From Serratia sp. DD3 (lineage in GTDB: Bacteria; Pseudomonadota; Gammaproteobacteria; Enterobacterales; Enterobacteriaceae): a stretch of DNA of 36,377 bases. Positions 22,689-31,813 of the stretch are shown here, piece by piece. The stretch lies in contig NZ_AYKS02000104.1 in the NCBI RefSeq assembly GCF_000496755.2, forward strand, positions 1-36,377, given 5' to 3'. The notes under the pieces are model-generated. The model saw only the letters and a program-made list of their open reading frames with translations. It did not search any database and had not been told where the DNA came from. A program made the translations under genes and the position numbers. The stretch's first letter is position 1. Each line of letters starts with the position of its first letter.

Positions 22689-24107
22689 TTACTCGCCCGG
22701 CAACATAAAGTACGCTTTGGCATTGTGGTAGCAAATATCTTCAACCATCTTGCCTAACATGCGCATATCACGGGGTACTTCGCCATTTTCCGCCCATTGC
22801 CCAATCATGTTGCAAAGAATACGACGGAAGTATTCGTGACGAGTATAAGAAAGGAAGCTGCGCGAGTCTGTCAGCATACCCACAAACTGGCTTAACAAAC
22901 CGAGCTGAGACAACTGTTGCATCTGGCGTTCCATGCCATCTTTCTGATCATTGAACCACCAGCCAGAACCAAATTGAATCTTGCCCGCGATACTGCCATC
23001 CTGGAAATTCCCCATCATGGTTGCCAGCATTTCGTTATCACGTGGGTTCAAACAATACAGAATGGTCTTGGGTAATTCGTTGGTTGTCTCCATCGCATCC
23101 ATCAAGCAAGCAAGTTGCAGCGCATATGAACGATCACCTATCGAATCGAAGCCGCAATCCGCCCCCAGTAAACGGAACATCCGCGTGTTGTTATTACGCT
23201 GAGCCCCCACGTGTAGTTGCATGACCCAGCCGCGTTTGGCGTACTGCTGGCCAAGCCAGACCTGTACTGCCGTAGTGAACTGGTCAATTTCAAGTTCAGT
23301 CAGCGTTTCACCTGCCAAACGACGCGTTAAAATAGCATCTAACGTGCTTTCTGCCGGAACTGCCGCAAAGCGCACCACCTCGATGCCATGGTCAGCCGCG
23401 CGACAGCCGTGGGCACTGAAGTGCTCCAGGCGGCGTTCCAGCGCCGTCAGCAAATCAGCAAAGCGCGTAATCTCCACATCGGCCACCGCCCCAAGTTGAG
23501 CCATATAGGCGGAAAAACCGTCTAACTCAATTTTAAATGCGCGATCTGGACGCCAGCTTGGTGCCACTTCAATAGCAAAACTTTGGTCGTCCGCGATCGC
23601 TTTGTGGGCTTCGAGCGAATGAATAGGGTCATCGGTGGTCCCGGCCATCACCACATTCATTTGCTTCATAATGCCGCGAGCAGAGAATTCAGGCGTCGCC
23701 AGCAGTTCATTACAGTGGTGCCAGATATCCTCTGCGGTTTCAGGGCCAAACAGTTTGCCCGTTACACCAAATGGACGGCGTAACTCCAAATGAGTCCAGT
23801 GATAAAGCGGGTTACCTAAAGTTTTGGGAACAGTTTGCGCCCATGCCTGGTACTTCTCATAGTCCGAGGTTTCTTTACCGGTAATCAGTGACTCGGGTAC
23901 CCCCGCAGAGCGCATACCACGCCATTTGTAATGGTCACCCTCAAGCCAAATTTGGCCCAGGTTAGCAAACTGCCGGTTCTCAGCCACTTCTTTGGGGTTG
24001 AGATGACAGTGGTAATCATAGATTGGCATCGCCTTCGCGTAGTCATGATAGAGCTCGCGGGCGGTATCGTTCGACAATAAGAAGTCTTCGCACAAAAAAT
24101 TTTTCAT
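22689..24107 (-). CDS. uxaC: Glucuronate isomerase UxaC
   Basis: 472 residues from ATG 24107 (a longer frame to 24125 starts at TTG and lacks support). UxaC converts D-glucuronate to D-fructuronate, and D-galacturonate to D-tagaturonate, in the cytoplasm. The N-terminus [20 protein letters not shown] and the metal-binding IYDYHCHL (H33, H35) match the E. coli enzyme, as do the [28 protein letters not shown] and [20 protein letters not shown] segments. It is the last gene of the leftward operon, 89 bases after uxuB. No galacturonate-specific uxaA or uxaB is in the window, so glucuronate is the intended substrate. Confidence 0.96.
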   Translation of the reverse strand: MKNFLCEDFLLSNDTARELYHDYAKAMPIYDYHCHLNPKEVAENRQFANLGQIWLEGDHYKWRGMRSAGVPESLITGKETSDYEKYQAWAQTVPKTLGNPLYHWTHLELRRPFGVTGKLFGPETAEDIWHHCNELLATPEFSARGIMKQMNVVMAGTTDDPIHSLEAHKAIADDQSFAIEVAPSWRPDRAFKIELDGFSAYMAQLGAVADVEITRFADLLTALERRLEHFSAHGCRAADHGIEVVRFAAVPAESTLDAILTRRLAGETLTELEIDQFTTAVQVWLGQQYAKRGWVMQLHVGAQRNNNTRMFRLLGADCGFDSIGDRSYALQLACLMDAMETTNELPKTILYCLNPRDNEMLATMMGNFQDGSIAGKIQFGSGWWFNDQKDGMERQMQQLSQLGLLSQFVGMLTDSRSFLSYTRHEYFRRILCNMIGQWAENGEVPRDMRMLGKMVEDICYHNAKAYFMLPGE

Positions 24108-24196
24108 TTTCTCTTTCACTAACACGATTCATATTCGCGCTTGAGGGGGATGTGAAAACAATGCCCACGCAATCGGCGCAGGCATTGAGTGTTAAA

Positions 24197-25660
24197 TTAC
24201 AGTGATGCTACGGCAGCGCGCGCACCCTGGTCCAGAATCCGTTGGTAAGCCTCGGTCACTGCGGTGACAAAGGTGTCATTGGCAATAAGGTCGGTACCAA
24301 ATATCGCTTCAATGGACAGCAACGCTTTCACCACCGAAACGTTAAGGCCCTGCTCAGCATAAATTGCCTGGAACTGTGCCACCATCGGGTCACGAACATC
24401 AATGGCTTCACCGCGTTCATCAACTCCCGCCACATAACGCATCCAACCGGCAATCCCCATTGCCAACCATTTAAAATCGGAACCGCGAGCAAGGTGATAA
24501 CGCAAAGACCCGCCCATCCGTTGTGGGATTTTCTGGCTACCATCCATGGCAATTTGCCAGGTCTGGTGTTTTAGGCTGGGGTTGGTAAACCGCTCAATCA
24601 AGAGGTTGGCGTACCCTTCCAAGTCGGTACCTTGTGGCATTTTCAATGTTGGCGCTTGCGCTTTCATCATCATGTCGAATGCCGCTTTACGGTAGTCAGC
24701 ATTGGTCATGGTATCGGAAATATGTGCGTATCCCCCCAGGTAACCGAGATAAGCCAGGAAGGAGTGGCTGCCGTTCAGCATACGCAGCTTCATTTCTTCA
24801 AAGGGCACCACATCGCTGACGAACTCAGCGCCGGCGACGTTCCAATCAGGGCGCCCCGCCACAAAGTTGTCTTCAATCACCCATTGGCGGAACGGCTCAC
24901 AAGCGATACCACAAGGGTCGGCGACACCAACCAGGGCTTCGATCTCTTTCAGTGTCTCTTCTGTCGCGGCAGGCACAATACGGTCAACCATGGTGCATGG
25001 GAAAGTCACATGCTTTTCAATCCAGGTAGCCAAATCGGCATCAACCAGGTTGGCAAAGCCGAGTACTGCGGCTCGCGCCACATGGCCGTTCTCTTGTACG
25101 TTATCGCAAGACATCACGGTAAAGGGCGCTATTCCCTTCTCACGACGTTGACGCAGGGCTTCAACAATGTAGCCAATAGCCGAGTTTGGGTCGCGAGGAT
25201 TGGCTAAATCAGCCACAATCAACGGATTGTTTTTATCCAGACGACCGGTTGCAGGATCAGCACAATAGCCTTTTTCGGTGATGGTCATGGAAACAATCGC
25301 TACTTGCGGTTCGGTCATTTTTGCCAGTACCGTGGCTTTGCCGTCAAGCGCTGGGTGCAACGATTCCGTCACCGACCCAATCATTTTAACTTGTGTCGCC
25401 TGCGCGCCCTTCTCTGCCACGGTGTAGAGATGGTCTTGCTCACGCAACTGCTTGATCAGCGCTTCACCTCCAACCAGGTTAACTTCACAAATCCCCCAGT
25501 CACTGTCTGTTTTCTCTAACATTTCGTTAGTAAACAACGCCTGGTGTGCGCGGTGGAAGGCACCGAACCCCAGATGCACAATACGCGACTTCAGTCGACT
25601 ACGGTCATAGCTCGGCACAATAACGTTAGCGTTTAATTGGCTATCGCTGAGGTTTTTCAT
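24197..25660 (-). CDS. uxuB: Fructuronate reductase (mannonate oxidoreductase) UxuB
   Basis: 487 residues from ATG 25660, eight bases after AAGGA. UxuB reduces D-fructuronate to D-mannonate with NADH. It matches the E. coli enzyme along its length: SRIVHLGFGAFHRAHQALFTN (nucleotide-binding region), VSMTITEKGYCADPATG, FTVMSCDNVQENGHVARAAV, TFPCTMVDRIVPAATEETL, and the catalytic KLRMLNGSHSFLAYLGYLGG region. It belongs to the mannitol dehydrogenase family of long-chain polyol dehydrogenases. It sits between the TRAP permease and uxaC, so transport and two catabolic steps are co-expressed. Confidence 0.96.
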   Translation of the reverse strand: MKNLSDSQLNANVIVPSYDRSRLKSRIVHLGFGAFHRAHQALFTNEMLEKTDSDWGICEVNLVGGEALIKQLREQDHLYTVAEKGAQATQVKMIGSVTESLHPALDGKATVLAKMTEPQVAIVSMTITEKGYCADPATGRLDKNNPLIVADLANPRDPNSAIGYIVEALRQRREKGIAPFTVMSCDNVQENGHVARAAVLGFANLVDADLATWIEKHVTFPCTMVDRIVPAATEETLKEIEALVGVADPCGIACEPFRQWVIEDNFVAGRPDWNVAGAEFVSDVVPFEEMKLRMLNGSHSFLAYLGYLGGYAHISDTMTNADYRKAAFDMMMKAQAPTLKMPQGTDLEGYANLLIERFTNPSLKHQTWQIAMDGSQKIPQRMGGSLRYHLARGSDFKWLAMGIAGWMRYVAGVDERGEAIDVRDPMVAQFQAIYAEQGLNVSVVKALLSIEAIFGTDLIANDTFVTAVTEAYQRILDQGARAAVASL

Positions 25661-25713
25661 TTCAATAGTCCTTACAAAAGAAGGAGAGCCCCAAAGGGCT
25701 CATCCAATAATTT

Positions 25714-27015
25714 TTAATAACCGAGGAAGAACCGAGGAAGAGTCAAGCTGATTTGCGGTATAAAAGTAACCAGTAGCAGCGTTGCCACCAATACCACATA
25801 GAATGGCAGTAGTGGTTTGATAACTTTATCAATTTTCACGTTACCGACTGAACAACCGATAAACAGTGCGCTCCCCACTGGCGGCGTACAAATACCAATA
25901 CACAGGTTAAACGTCATCATGATACCAAAGTGTACCGGATCCATTCCCAAGTCCATGGCGATTGGCAGGAAGATAGGGGTAAAAATCAGTAACGCAGGGG
26001 TCATATCCATAAAGATACCGACGATCAATAAAGCAACGTTGATGATCAATAGGATAATGATGGGGTTATCAGAAATCGCCAACAGAGCATCACTGATTAG
26101 GTAAGGGATATCAGCGTTAGCCATCGCCCAAGACATCCCCATTGATGTACCAATCAATAACAAGACGATAGAGGTGGTGACCACCGATTCAAGTACGATA
26201 CGTGGCAACTGCTTGACACTGACTTCACGGTAGAACACCACCGCAAGAATCAGCGTGTAGACCACCGCAATGGCAGAGGCTTCTGTAGCGGTAAAGATCC
26301 CACTGATGATCCCCCCCATGATGACCACAACCAGGCTAAGGCTAGGCAGTGCATCCAGGGTTTTCTTGATAACTTCAGCGCGAGTCGGTTTTGGGGCAAT
26401 GGCATAGCCGCGTTTTTTGGCAATAAAACCCGCCACCAGCATCAAACCCAGGCCCATCATAAGGCCGGGAATATAACCTGCCAGGAATAGCGCCCCGATT
26501 GAGGTCCCACCAGAAATCAGCGAGTAGACAATGAAAGTATTACTCGGCGGAATAAGCAGACCGGTTGGGCAGGAAGTAATGTTAACCGCTGCCGAATACG
26601 CCGGATCGTAACCTTCTTTCTTCTGCAGTGGCGCCATGGTGCCACCAACTGCTGCGGCTGATGCCACGGCTGAACCTGAAATGGCACCAAACATCATATT
26701 GGCGATAATGTTTACGTGCGCCAGTGAACCCGGTAGGCGGCCACCCAGAATTTTGGCAAATTCAATCAGGCGCATGGCGATACCGCCTTGGTTCATGATG
26801 TTACCCGCCAGGATAAAGAATGGGATGGCGAGTAACGCAAAGCTATCCAGACCAGAGGCCATTTTCTGCGAGATAACCGCAATAGCAGCATCAAAAGGCA
26901 ACGACAGTGTTACTGCTAATAACGAAGCGAGACCGATAGAAAATGAAATTGGCACCCCGATACCAAGTAACAGAAAAAAGCTACCAAATAAGACAATAAG
27001 CACTTGCCATTCCAC
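25714..27015 (-). CDS. TRAP transporter large membrane subunit (DctM type)
   Basis: 433 residues, close to the usual 425 for DctM proteins. It has about twelve membrane helices and family motifs such as GVPISFSIGLASLLAV, NIMNQGGIAMRLIEFA, SGSAVASAAAVGGTMAPLQ, and the second half SGIFTATEASAIAVVYTL and NLCIGICTPPVGSALFIG. It couples solute import to a sodium gradient together with DctQ and the binding protein. It lies 53 bases upstream of uxuB in the same direction. The operon context makes glucuronate or a glucuronide the likely solute. AAGGAATA lies upstream of the start at a rather long distance. Confidence 0.95.
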   Translation of the reverse strand: MEWQVLIVLFGSFFLLLGIGVPISFSIGLASLLAVTLSLPFDAAIAVISQKMASGLDSFALLAIPFFILAGNIMNQGGIAMRLIEFAKILGGRLPGSLAHVNIIANMMFGAISGSAVASAAAVGGTMAPLQKKEGYDPAYSAAVNITSCPTGLLIPPSNTFIVYSLISGGTSIGALFLAGYIPGLMMGLGLMLVAGFIAKKRGYAIAPKPTRAEVIKKTLDALPSLSLVVVIMGGIISGIFTATEASAIAVVYTLILAVVFYREVSVKQLPRIVLESVVTTSIVLLLIGTSMGMSWAMANADIPYLISDALLAISDNPIIILLIINVALLIVGIFMDMTPALLIFTPIFLPIAMDLGMDPVHFGIMMTFNLCIGICTPPVGSALFIGCSVGNVKIDKVIKPLLPFYVVLVATLLLVTFIPQISLTLPRFFLGY

Positions 27016-27062
27016 GGTATTATTCCTTATTCAATGAGTTATTGTTTTTATGATGGCTGTAA

Positions 27063-27554
27063 TCAAGCCAACTTTTGACGCGCAGAAATGAGTTCCACCA
27101 GATCGCGAATGATGTACATCACCATAAACAGACCGCTCAATGGAATCGCTGCATAAACCAGGCCCATTTCAATGCCCAGAGCAGGGGAAATCTGGCCTGT
27201 CGCTATGGTTTTCAGCATCAAGTTGCCGCCACCGTAAATCATGATGATAAAAGCAAATGCCGCACTGAAAATATTAATGACTATGCTGAGTTGATTGTGT
27301 TTTCTTGGGCTGTGCTCAAGTTTCATTGGTAGCAGATCAATCGCCAGATGACGCTTTTGCCCCAAGGTGTATGCCGCCCCCATCAAACCTACCCATATGA
27401 AGAGGAAACGAGAAATTTCATCGGTGAATGTACTCGGATTATTCAGAACATAACGAGAAAATACCTGCCACGATACGGACAACACCAATACACTACTGAG
27501 CGAAATACAGAATAAAGAGAGCACCTTATTCATGATGTTGGTAAGTTTATTCAT
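27063..27554 (-). CDS. TRAP transporter small membrane subunit (DctQ type)
   Basis: 163 residues from ATG 27554, six bases after AGGAG; the TTG three bases earlier is not needed. Four membrane helices and DctQ motifs are present: SWQVFSRYVLNNPSTFTDEISRFLFIWVGLMGAA in segments, the KRHLAIDLLP motif after it, and the C-terminal GLVYAAIPLSGLFMVMYIIRDL. It is the first gene of the leftward operon and partners the DctM subunit next to it and the binding protein encoded on the other strand. Confidence 0.93.
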   Translation of the reverse strand: MNKLTNIMNKVLSLFCISLSSVLVLSVSWQVFSRYVLNNPSTFTDEISRFLFIWVGLMGAAYTLGQKRHLAIDLLPMKLEHSPRKHNQLSIVINIFSAAFAFIIMIYGGGNLMLKTIATGQISPALGIEMGLVYAAIPLSGLFMVMYIIRDLVELISARQKLA

Positions 27555-27767
27555 CAAAGTCTCCTAAGTGACCATTTATTCGCGTCCAATAATGTCGCAA
27601 TCAACACCGACTCCTTGGCAGCGTTATCGTCCAACTAAATCCCTTGGTTTTGTCAGCTCACCGAGTGTTCTCAGCACTCACCTCCCCCGTGATGGTGACC
27701 AAAGGTGATATGAGTGCGCACATAACCAAGAGTGGGCGGCATTTAAGCACAGAGTAAAAGTCACTCT

Positions 27768-27783
27768 TGTGATAAGAGTCACA
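27768..27783. promoter_or_regulatory. CRP binding site
   Basis: TGTGATAAGAGTCACA has both CRP half-sites perfect (TGTGA-N6-TCACA). It lies in the divergent control region between the two glucuronide operons and should make both dependent on cAMP-CRP. Confidence 0.8.
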
Positions 27784-27823
27784 ATAAAATTGGTCAGTCC
27801 ACTTTTCTCAACCAGATCGTGAT

Positions 27824-27837
27824 ATTGGTCAACCAAT
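27824..27837. promoter_or_regulatory. UxuR/ExuR-type operator
   Basis: ATTGGTCAACCAAT has the ATTGG/CCAAT arms with a four-base centre, like the known UxuR and ExuR sites. A weaker relative (ATTGGTCAGTCC) lies at about 27789-27800 and a half-site (ATTGGTTTG) near 27857. The regulator gene is uxuR in this cluster. Confidence 0.75.
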
Positions 27838-27867
27838 TCACTTTTTTTAGTTGAAAATTGGTTTGCT

Positions 27868-27896
27868 TTGACTCAAGTTGTACAAGTAATTAGCTA
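27868..27896 (+). promoter_or_regulatory. Tentative promoter of the dctP-uidA-uxuR-uxuA operon
   Basis: TTGACT (27868-27873) and TAGCTA (27891-27896) are spaced by 17 bases. The -35 box is good and the -10 box poor, which fits CRP dependence. The operator at 27916-27929 would lie just downstream of the start. Confidence 0.4.
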
Positions 27897-27915
27897 CCCC
27901 TGGTTAAGCACTGCA

Positions 27916-27929
27916 ATTGGCTAACCAAA
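27916..27929. promoter_or_regulatory. Second UxuR/ExuR-type operator
   Basis: ATTGGCTAACCAAA has the ATTGG/CCAA arms and lies between the tentative dctP promoter and the dctP gene, where a bound repressor could block elongation. Confidence 0.65.
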
Positions 27930-28014
27930 AACAGCAGAACATCTATACCCGGTTCATTGCAGTTTTCGCTTGCATCAACGGGGTATAACAGAACGATAAA
28001 ACCTGGAGAACCTT

Positions 28015-29007
28015 ATGCGTATTAGCAAAAAAGTGCTGGTGACATTCGTTACCTGTGCCCTGGCAGCCACCACCTCTTTCTCAACGCTTGCAGCAACCAC
28101 GTTAAAGTTGAGCCACAACCAAGACCGTAACCACCCAGTGCACCAGTCAATGCAATACATGGCTGACAAAGTGAAGGAATACACCAACGACCAAGTACGC
28201 ATCCGTATCTATCCAAACGGGCAACTGGGTACTCAGCGTGAATCCATGGAGCTGCTGCAAAATGGTGCTCTCGCCATCGTTAAATCAAACGCCAGTGAAC
28301 TGGAAGCGTTTGAGCCTGCTTATGGCGCATTCAATATTCCTTATATCTTCCGTGACCGTGACCACTACTACCGGGCCATGGAAAGTGATGTGGGTGAGAA
28401 AATCCTGGCAGCATCTCACAAGAAGGGTTTTGTCGGCCTGACTTACTACGATGCCGGCGCTCGTAGCTTCTATGCCAACAAAGAGATCAAAACACCGGCT
28501 GACCTGAAAGGGATGAAAATCCGCGTGCAGCCAAGCCCAACGGCCGTTGAAATGATCAAAATGATGGGCGGCTCACCAACCCCACTCTCTTACGGCGAGT
28601 TATATACCGCATTACAACAAGGTGTGGTTGATGGTGCTGAGAACAACGAAACCGCACTGACCACTGCTCGTCACGGCGAAGTGGCTAAATTCTTCAGCAA
28701 AGATGAACACACGATGATCCCGGATGTGCTGGTCATCAGTTCTAAAGTTTGGGACGGGTTAAAAGAAGAAGAACGTCAAGCTATTAAGAAAGCGGCGAAA
28801 GAGTCAATGCAGTTCCATAAAACGCTATGGACCGAGATGACCGCCAAATCCATTGAGGAAGCTCAATCGACCATGAAAGTTAAGTTCATCGACGTTGAAA
28901 AACAACCTTTCGTTGATGCGGTGAAACCGATGCACGAAGCTGCGTTGCAAAACCCAGTGATTGCTGACTATGTGCGCGGTATTGATGCCCTCGCCAACAC
29001 CCAGTAA
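28015..29007 (+). CDS. TRAP transporter substrate-binding protein (DctP type), probably for glucuronate
   Basis: 330 residues from ATG 28015, seven bases after GGAG. A cleavable signal peptide (RISKKVLVTFV, then ALAATTSFSTLA) ends near residue 26. DctP family landmarks are LKLSHNQDRNHPVHQSM, QLGTQRESMELLQNGAL, GLTYYDAGARSFYANK and MKIRVQPSPTAVEMIKMMG with the conserved arginine that grips the solute carboxylate, then SYGELYTALQQGVVDGAENN. Members encoded beside glucuronate genes bind glucuronate or galacturonate; the ligand here is inferred from context. It is separated from its membrane subunits, which are on the opposite strand. Confidence 0.95.
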   Translation: MRISKKVLVTFVTCALAATTSFSTLAATTLKLSHNQDRNHPVHQSMQYMADKVKEYTNDQVRIRIYPNGQLGTQRESMELLQNGALAIVKSNASELEAFEPAYGAFNIPYIFRDRDHYYRAMESDVGEKILAASHKKGFVGLTYYDAGARSFYANKEIKTPADLKGMKIRVQPSPTAVEMIKMMGGSPTPLSYGELYTALQQGVVDGAENNETALTTARHGEVAKFFSKDEHTMIPDVLVISSKVWDGLKEEERQAIKKAAKESMQFHKTLWTEMTAKSIEEAQSTMKVKFIDVEKQPFVDAVKPMHEAALQNPVIADYVRGIDALANTQ

Positions 29008-29046
29008 CAACCTGTCGCTATCCCGTACCCACAGATAGTCAATATA

Positions 29047-29067
29047 GAGAGCGCGAATCGCGCTCTC
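29047..29067 (+). terminator. Intercistronic hairpin after the binding-protein gene
   Basis: GAGAGCGCGA and TCGCGCTCTC form a perfect 10-bp stem with a one-base centre, followed by ATATTT. Placed between dctP and uidA, it could stop some transcripts or protect the dctP mRNA, giving more binding protein than enzyme. Confidence 0.65.
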
Positions 29068-29087
29068 ATATTTAGGAATAAATACAA

Positions 29088-30875
29088 ATGTTAGAACGTT
29101 CTGAGCTTGCTGAAAACGCGATCAACTGCCTGCATGACGAACAATATGATCTGCCATTCAATCTGCAAAACCTGAATCACACCAACATGCTGTTTATGGG
29201 GGGACGGGCCAGCGAATCACTTAACGGTCATTGGAATTTTGCGGTTGATCTGCTCGATACCGGTCTGCGTCAACGTTGGCACGAAATGAAACCCATGCCA
29301 GCAGAAAAGCGTACCGAGCCTTGGGATTATGACCCTTATGTGGGGGAAACCATTCCTGTCCCTTCTTGCTGGCAGATGCAAAAAGAAAAATGGTACTTCT
29401 TTGAAGGGAGTGCCTGGTATACCAAGGCCTGGGATTACCAAGAAGCAGAAGCGGGTGAGCGTGTTTTCCTGCGGATTGGGGCCGCTCAGTACGATTGTAA
29501 AGTCTTTCTAAACGGCGAATTTATTGGTAACCACTACGGCGGTTCCACGCCATTCTTCGCCGAGTTTACCGGTAAATTGCAAGCAGGCCGTAATTGGATC
29601 ATGTGTTGTGTCAACAATAACCGCACGCTGGATCGTGTCCCGATGCGCAATACAGACTGGTTCAACTACGGTGGCATCTATCGTGACATTGAAATCGTGC
29701 GTACCCCTAAAGCGATTATCCGCGACCTGCATGTTTACCTGGTACCCAACAGCCAGTACAACCTGATCCATATTGATGTTGCTGTTGAAGGGAGCGAAGA
29801 CCATGTTGAAATTGCCATCCCTGAACTCAATCTGCACAGTACCATCACCATCACCGACGGCAAAGGCACGGTTGAGCTCGCTGCCCAGCCAGAATTGTGG
29901 TCACCAGAAAACCCAAAACTTTACGATGTCACGGCCACGTTCGGCCAAGACCAAGTATCAGATCGCGTTGGTTTCCGCCAGATCGAAGTTAAAGGGACTG
30001 AGATTTTCTTGAATGGTGTCAACACCTTCCTGCGTGGTATTAGCGTACACGAAGATGACCAAGTCCTGGGGAAAGTGGTGACCCCGGAAGATCTAAAGCG
30101 CCGTTTCCAGCATGCGAAAGAGCTGAACTGTAACTATATGCGTTTTGCTCATTACACCCACCACGAGATGGCAACCCGGATGGCTGACGAACTTGGCTTT
30201 CTGATTTGGGCCGAGATCCCAGTTTACTGGGCGATTGATTTCGACAATCCAGCGACTTACAGTGATGCAGAAAACCAGCTTATCGAAATGATAAAGCGTG
30301 ATCGTAACCGTGCCTCTGTGATTATGTGGTCGGTAGGTAATGAAAATGCGGACACCGATGCTCGCCTCACCTTCATGGCTAACCTGGTTAAAGCTGCCCG
30401 CGATAACGATCCGTGCCGCCTGGTTTCCGCCGCTTGTCTGGTTAACCACGCTAAGAACAAGATTGAAGATCGTCTTGCGGATCACCTGGATATCATTGGT
30501 ATCAATGAATATTACGGTTGGTACGAGGAAGTTTTTGATGACTTGATTGAGATTGGTGAAAACTCAAACCCGGGTAAACCGGTGGTGATTTCAGAAACGG
30601 GTGCAGATGGCTTCATTGGTGAAGGCGCACCGAAAACCGGGTTCTTCAGTGAATCTTACATGACCGACGTGTATCGCAAGCAAATCGATTATCTGGCAAA
30701 ACTGGACTACATCAAAGGTATCTCCCCTTGGATCCTGTACGAATTCCGTGTTGAGCGGCGTCAGAATATGTTCCAAAAAGGATGGAACCGTAAAGGATTA
30801 ATTTCTAATGATAAATTTACCAAAAAAGAGTCATTCCAGTTACTTGCGGACTTCTACGCAACATTGAAGCCGTAA
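29088..30875 (+). CDS. uidA: Beta-glucuronidase (GH2)
   Basis: 595 residues from ATG 29088 with AGGAA nine bases upstream. A GH2 sugar-binding domain (about 30-205), an immunoglobulin-like domain (about 206-300) and a TIM barrel (about 305-595) are seen. Catalytic residues are E419 in SVGNEN (acid/base) and E503 in VVISETGADG (nucleophile). The N567-R-K569 motif near the C-terminus is the NxK signature that binds the glucuronate carboxylate and separates beta-glucuronidases from galactosidases. No signal peptide, so it acts in the cytoplasm on imported glucuronides. It shares only moderate similarity with E. coli UidA. It lies in one operon with the TRAP binding protein. Confidence 0.93.
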   Translation: MLERSELAENAINCLHDEQYDLPFNLQNLNHTNMLFMGGRASESLNGHWNFAVDLLDTGLRQRWHEMKPMPAEKRTEPWDYDPYVGETIPVPSCWQMQKEKWYFFEGSAWYTKAWDYQEAEAGERVFLRIGAAQYDCKVFLNGEFIGNHYGGSTPFFAEFTGKLQAGRNWIMCCVNNNRTLDRVPMRNTDWFNYGGIYRDIEIVRTPKAIIRDLHVYLVPNSQYNLIHIDVAVEGSEDHVEIAIPELNLHSTITITDGKGTVELAAQPELWSPENPKLYDVTATFGQDQVSDRVGFRQIEVKGTEIFLNGVNTFLRGISVHEDDQVLGKVVTPEDLKRRFQHAKELNCNYMRFAHYTHHEMATRMADELGFLIWAEIPVYWAIDFDNPATYSDAENQLIEMIKRDRNRASVIMWSVGNENADTDARLTFMANLVKAARDNDPCRLVSAACLVNHAKNKIEDRLADHLDIIGINEYYGWYEEVFDDLIEIGENSNPGKPVVISETGADGFIGEGAPKTGFFSESYMTDVYRKQIDYLAKLDYIKGISPWILYEFRVERRQNMFQKGWNRKGLISNDKFTKKESFQLLADFYATLKP

Positions 30876-30895
30876 ACGGTATGGTAGCATGCTTA

Positions 30896-30921
30896 ATTGG
30901 TTGACCAGTTGGTTGACCAAT
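30896..30921. promoter_or_regulatory. Double UxuR operator upstream of uxuR
   Basis: ATTGGTTGACCAGT (30896-30909) and GTTGGTTGACCAAT (30908-30921) are two abutting copies of the UxuR-type site. The second covers the -35 box of the uxuR promoter, predicting autorepression. Confidence 0.8.
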
Positions 30922-30940
30922 TTAACCAGGGTGATATAAT
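30913..30940 (+). promoter_or_regulatory. uxuR-uxuA promoter
   Basis: TTGACC (30913-30918) and TATAAT (30935-30940) are spaced by 16 bases. The -10 box is perfect and the -35 box matches at five of six. It would give uxuR and uxuA a transcript independent of dctP and uidA. Confidence 0.75.
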
Positions 30941-30967
30941 CCCCCAAAGAAACTGGCGAGAGTATTA

Positions 30968-31717
30968 ATGAGTACCACCATGTCAGAACCCAAAAGACTG
31001 TATCAAGAAATTGGATTTTTGCTGCAAGAGCGTGTTGCCAAAGGTGAATTCAAAGTGGGTGACCGCTTGCCACCAGAGCGTGACATCGCAGAAAAAATGG
31101 ACGTCAGTCGCTCCGTTGTGCGCGAGGCGATCATCATGCTGGAACTCAAAGGTTTGGTGGAAGTGCGCAAGGGTTCCGGTGTGTATGTGATTAACCAGCC
31201 AAGTGAAGAAAACCCATTGACGCACTCATCTGCATCAGGAACGAGTAGCGATATCGGCCCTTTTGAACTGCTACAAGCACGCCAATTGATTGAAAGTGAA
31301 ATCGCCAGCTTTGCCGCACGGTATATCACCAAAAGTGACATTCAACGCCTGCGTGAGGCATTAAACACTGAAAAGCGCAATCTTGAAGCTGGTTGTGATG
31401 ATTACGATAGCGATGAGCTATTTCACCTTACCATTGCCGCCGCCTCGCAAAACAGCATACTCGCTGACGTAGTCAATGACCTGTGGCTACGCCGTCATGA
31501 GAGCTCAATGTGGCGCCAGTTACATTCGCATATCGTTAATCATGATTACCGCAAAGCCTGGCTGCTGGATCATGAGCAGATCCTGATCGCGCTGCAAAAA
31601 CGTGACCCAGAAGGCGCACGCAAAGCAATGTGGGAACACTTGGAAAACGTTAAACAAGTGCTGTTTGCACTTTCAGACGTTGATGACCCGAAGTTTGACG
31701 GCTACCTGTTCCCTTAA
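30968..31717 (+). CDS. uxuR: GntR-family repressor of hexuronate genes (UxuR/ExuR type)
   Basis: 249 residues. The N-terminus is a GntR winged helix (about 8-75: YQEIGFLLQERVAKGEFKVGDRLPPERDIA by segments, then VSRSVVREAIIMLELKGLV). The C-terminal FadR-type effector domain has PFELLQARQLIESEIASFAA and MWEHLENVKQVLF, both shared with UxuR and ExuR. The effector is probably fructuronate or glucuronate. The symbol reflects its place beside uxuA; it is about equally similar to ExuR. Matching operators lie upstream of its own gene and between the two divergent operons. Confidence 0.9.
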   Translation: MSTTMSEPKRLYQEIGFLLQERVAKGEFKVGDRLPPERDIAEKMDVSRSVVREAIIMLELKGLVEVRKGSGVYVINQPSEENPLTHSSASGTSSDIGPFELLQARQLIESEIASFAARYITKSDIQRLREALNTEKRNLEAGCDDYDSDELFHLTIAAASQNSILADVVNDLWLRRHESSMWRQLHSHIVNHDYRKAWLLDHEQILIALQKRDPEGARKAMWEHLENVKQVLFALSDVDDPKFDGYLFP

Positions 31718-31813
31718 CCCTATTTCCCGCAGAGGAGCCAGCTCCTCTTATTCGTATACGGTCGTGACTTTTGCTCAAGGTGAAAGTCCACAATGATAGA
31801 AGGTAGATTAACC

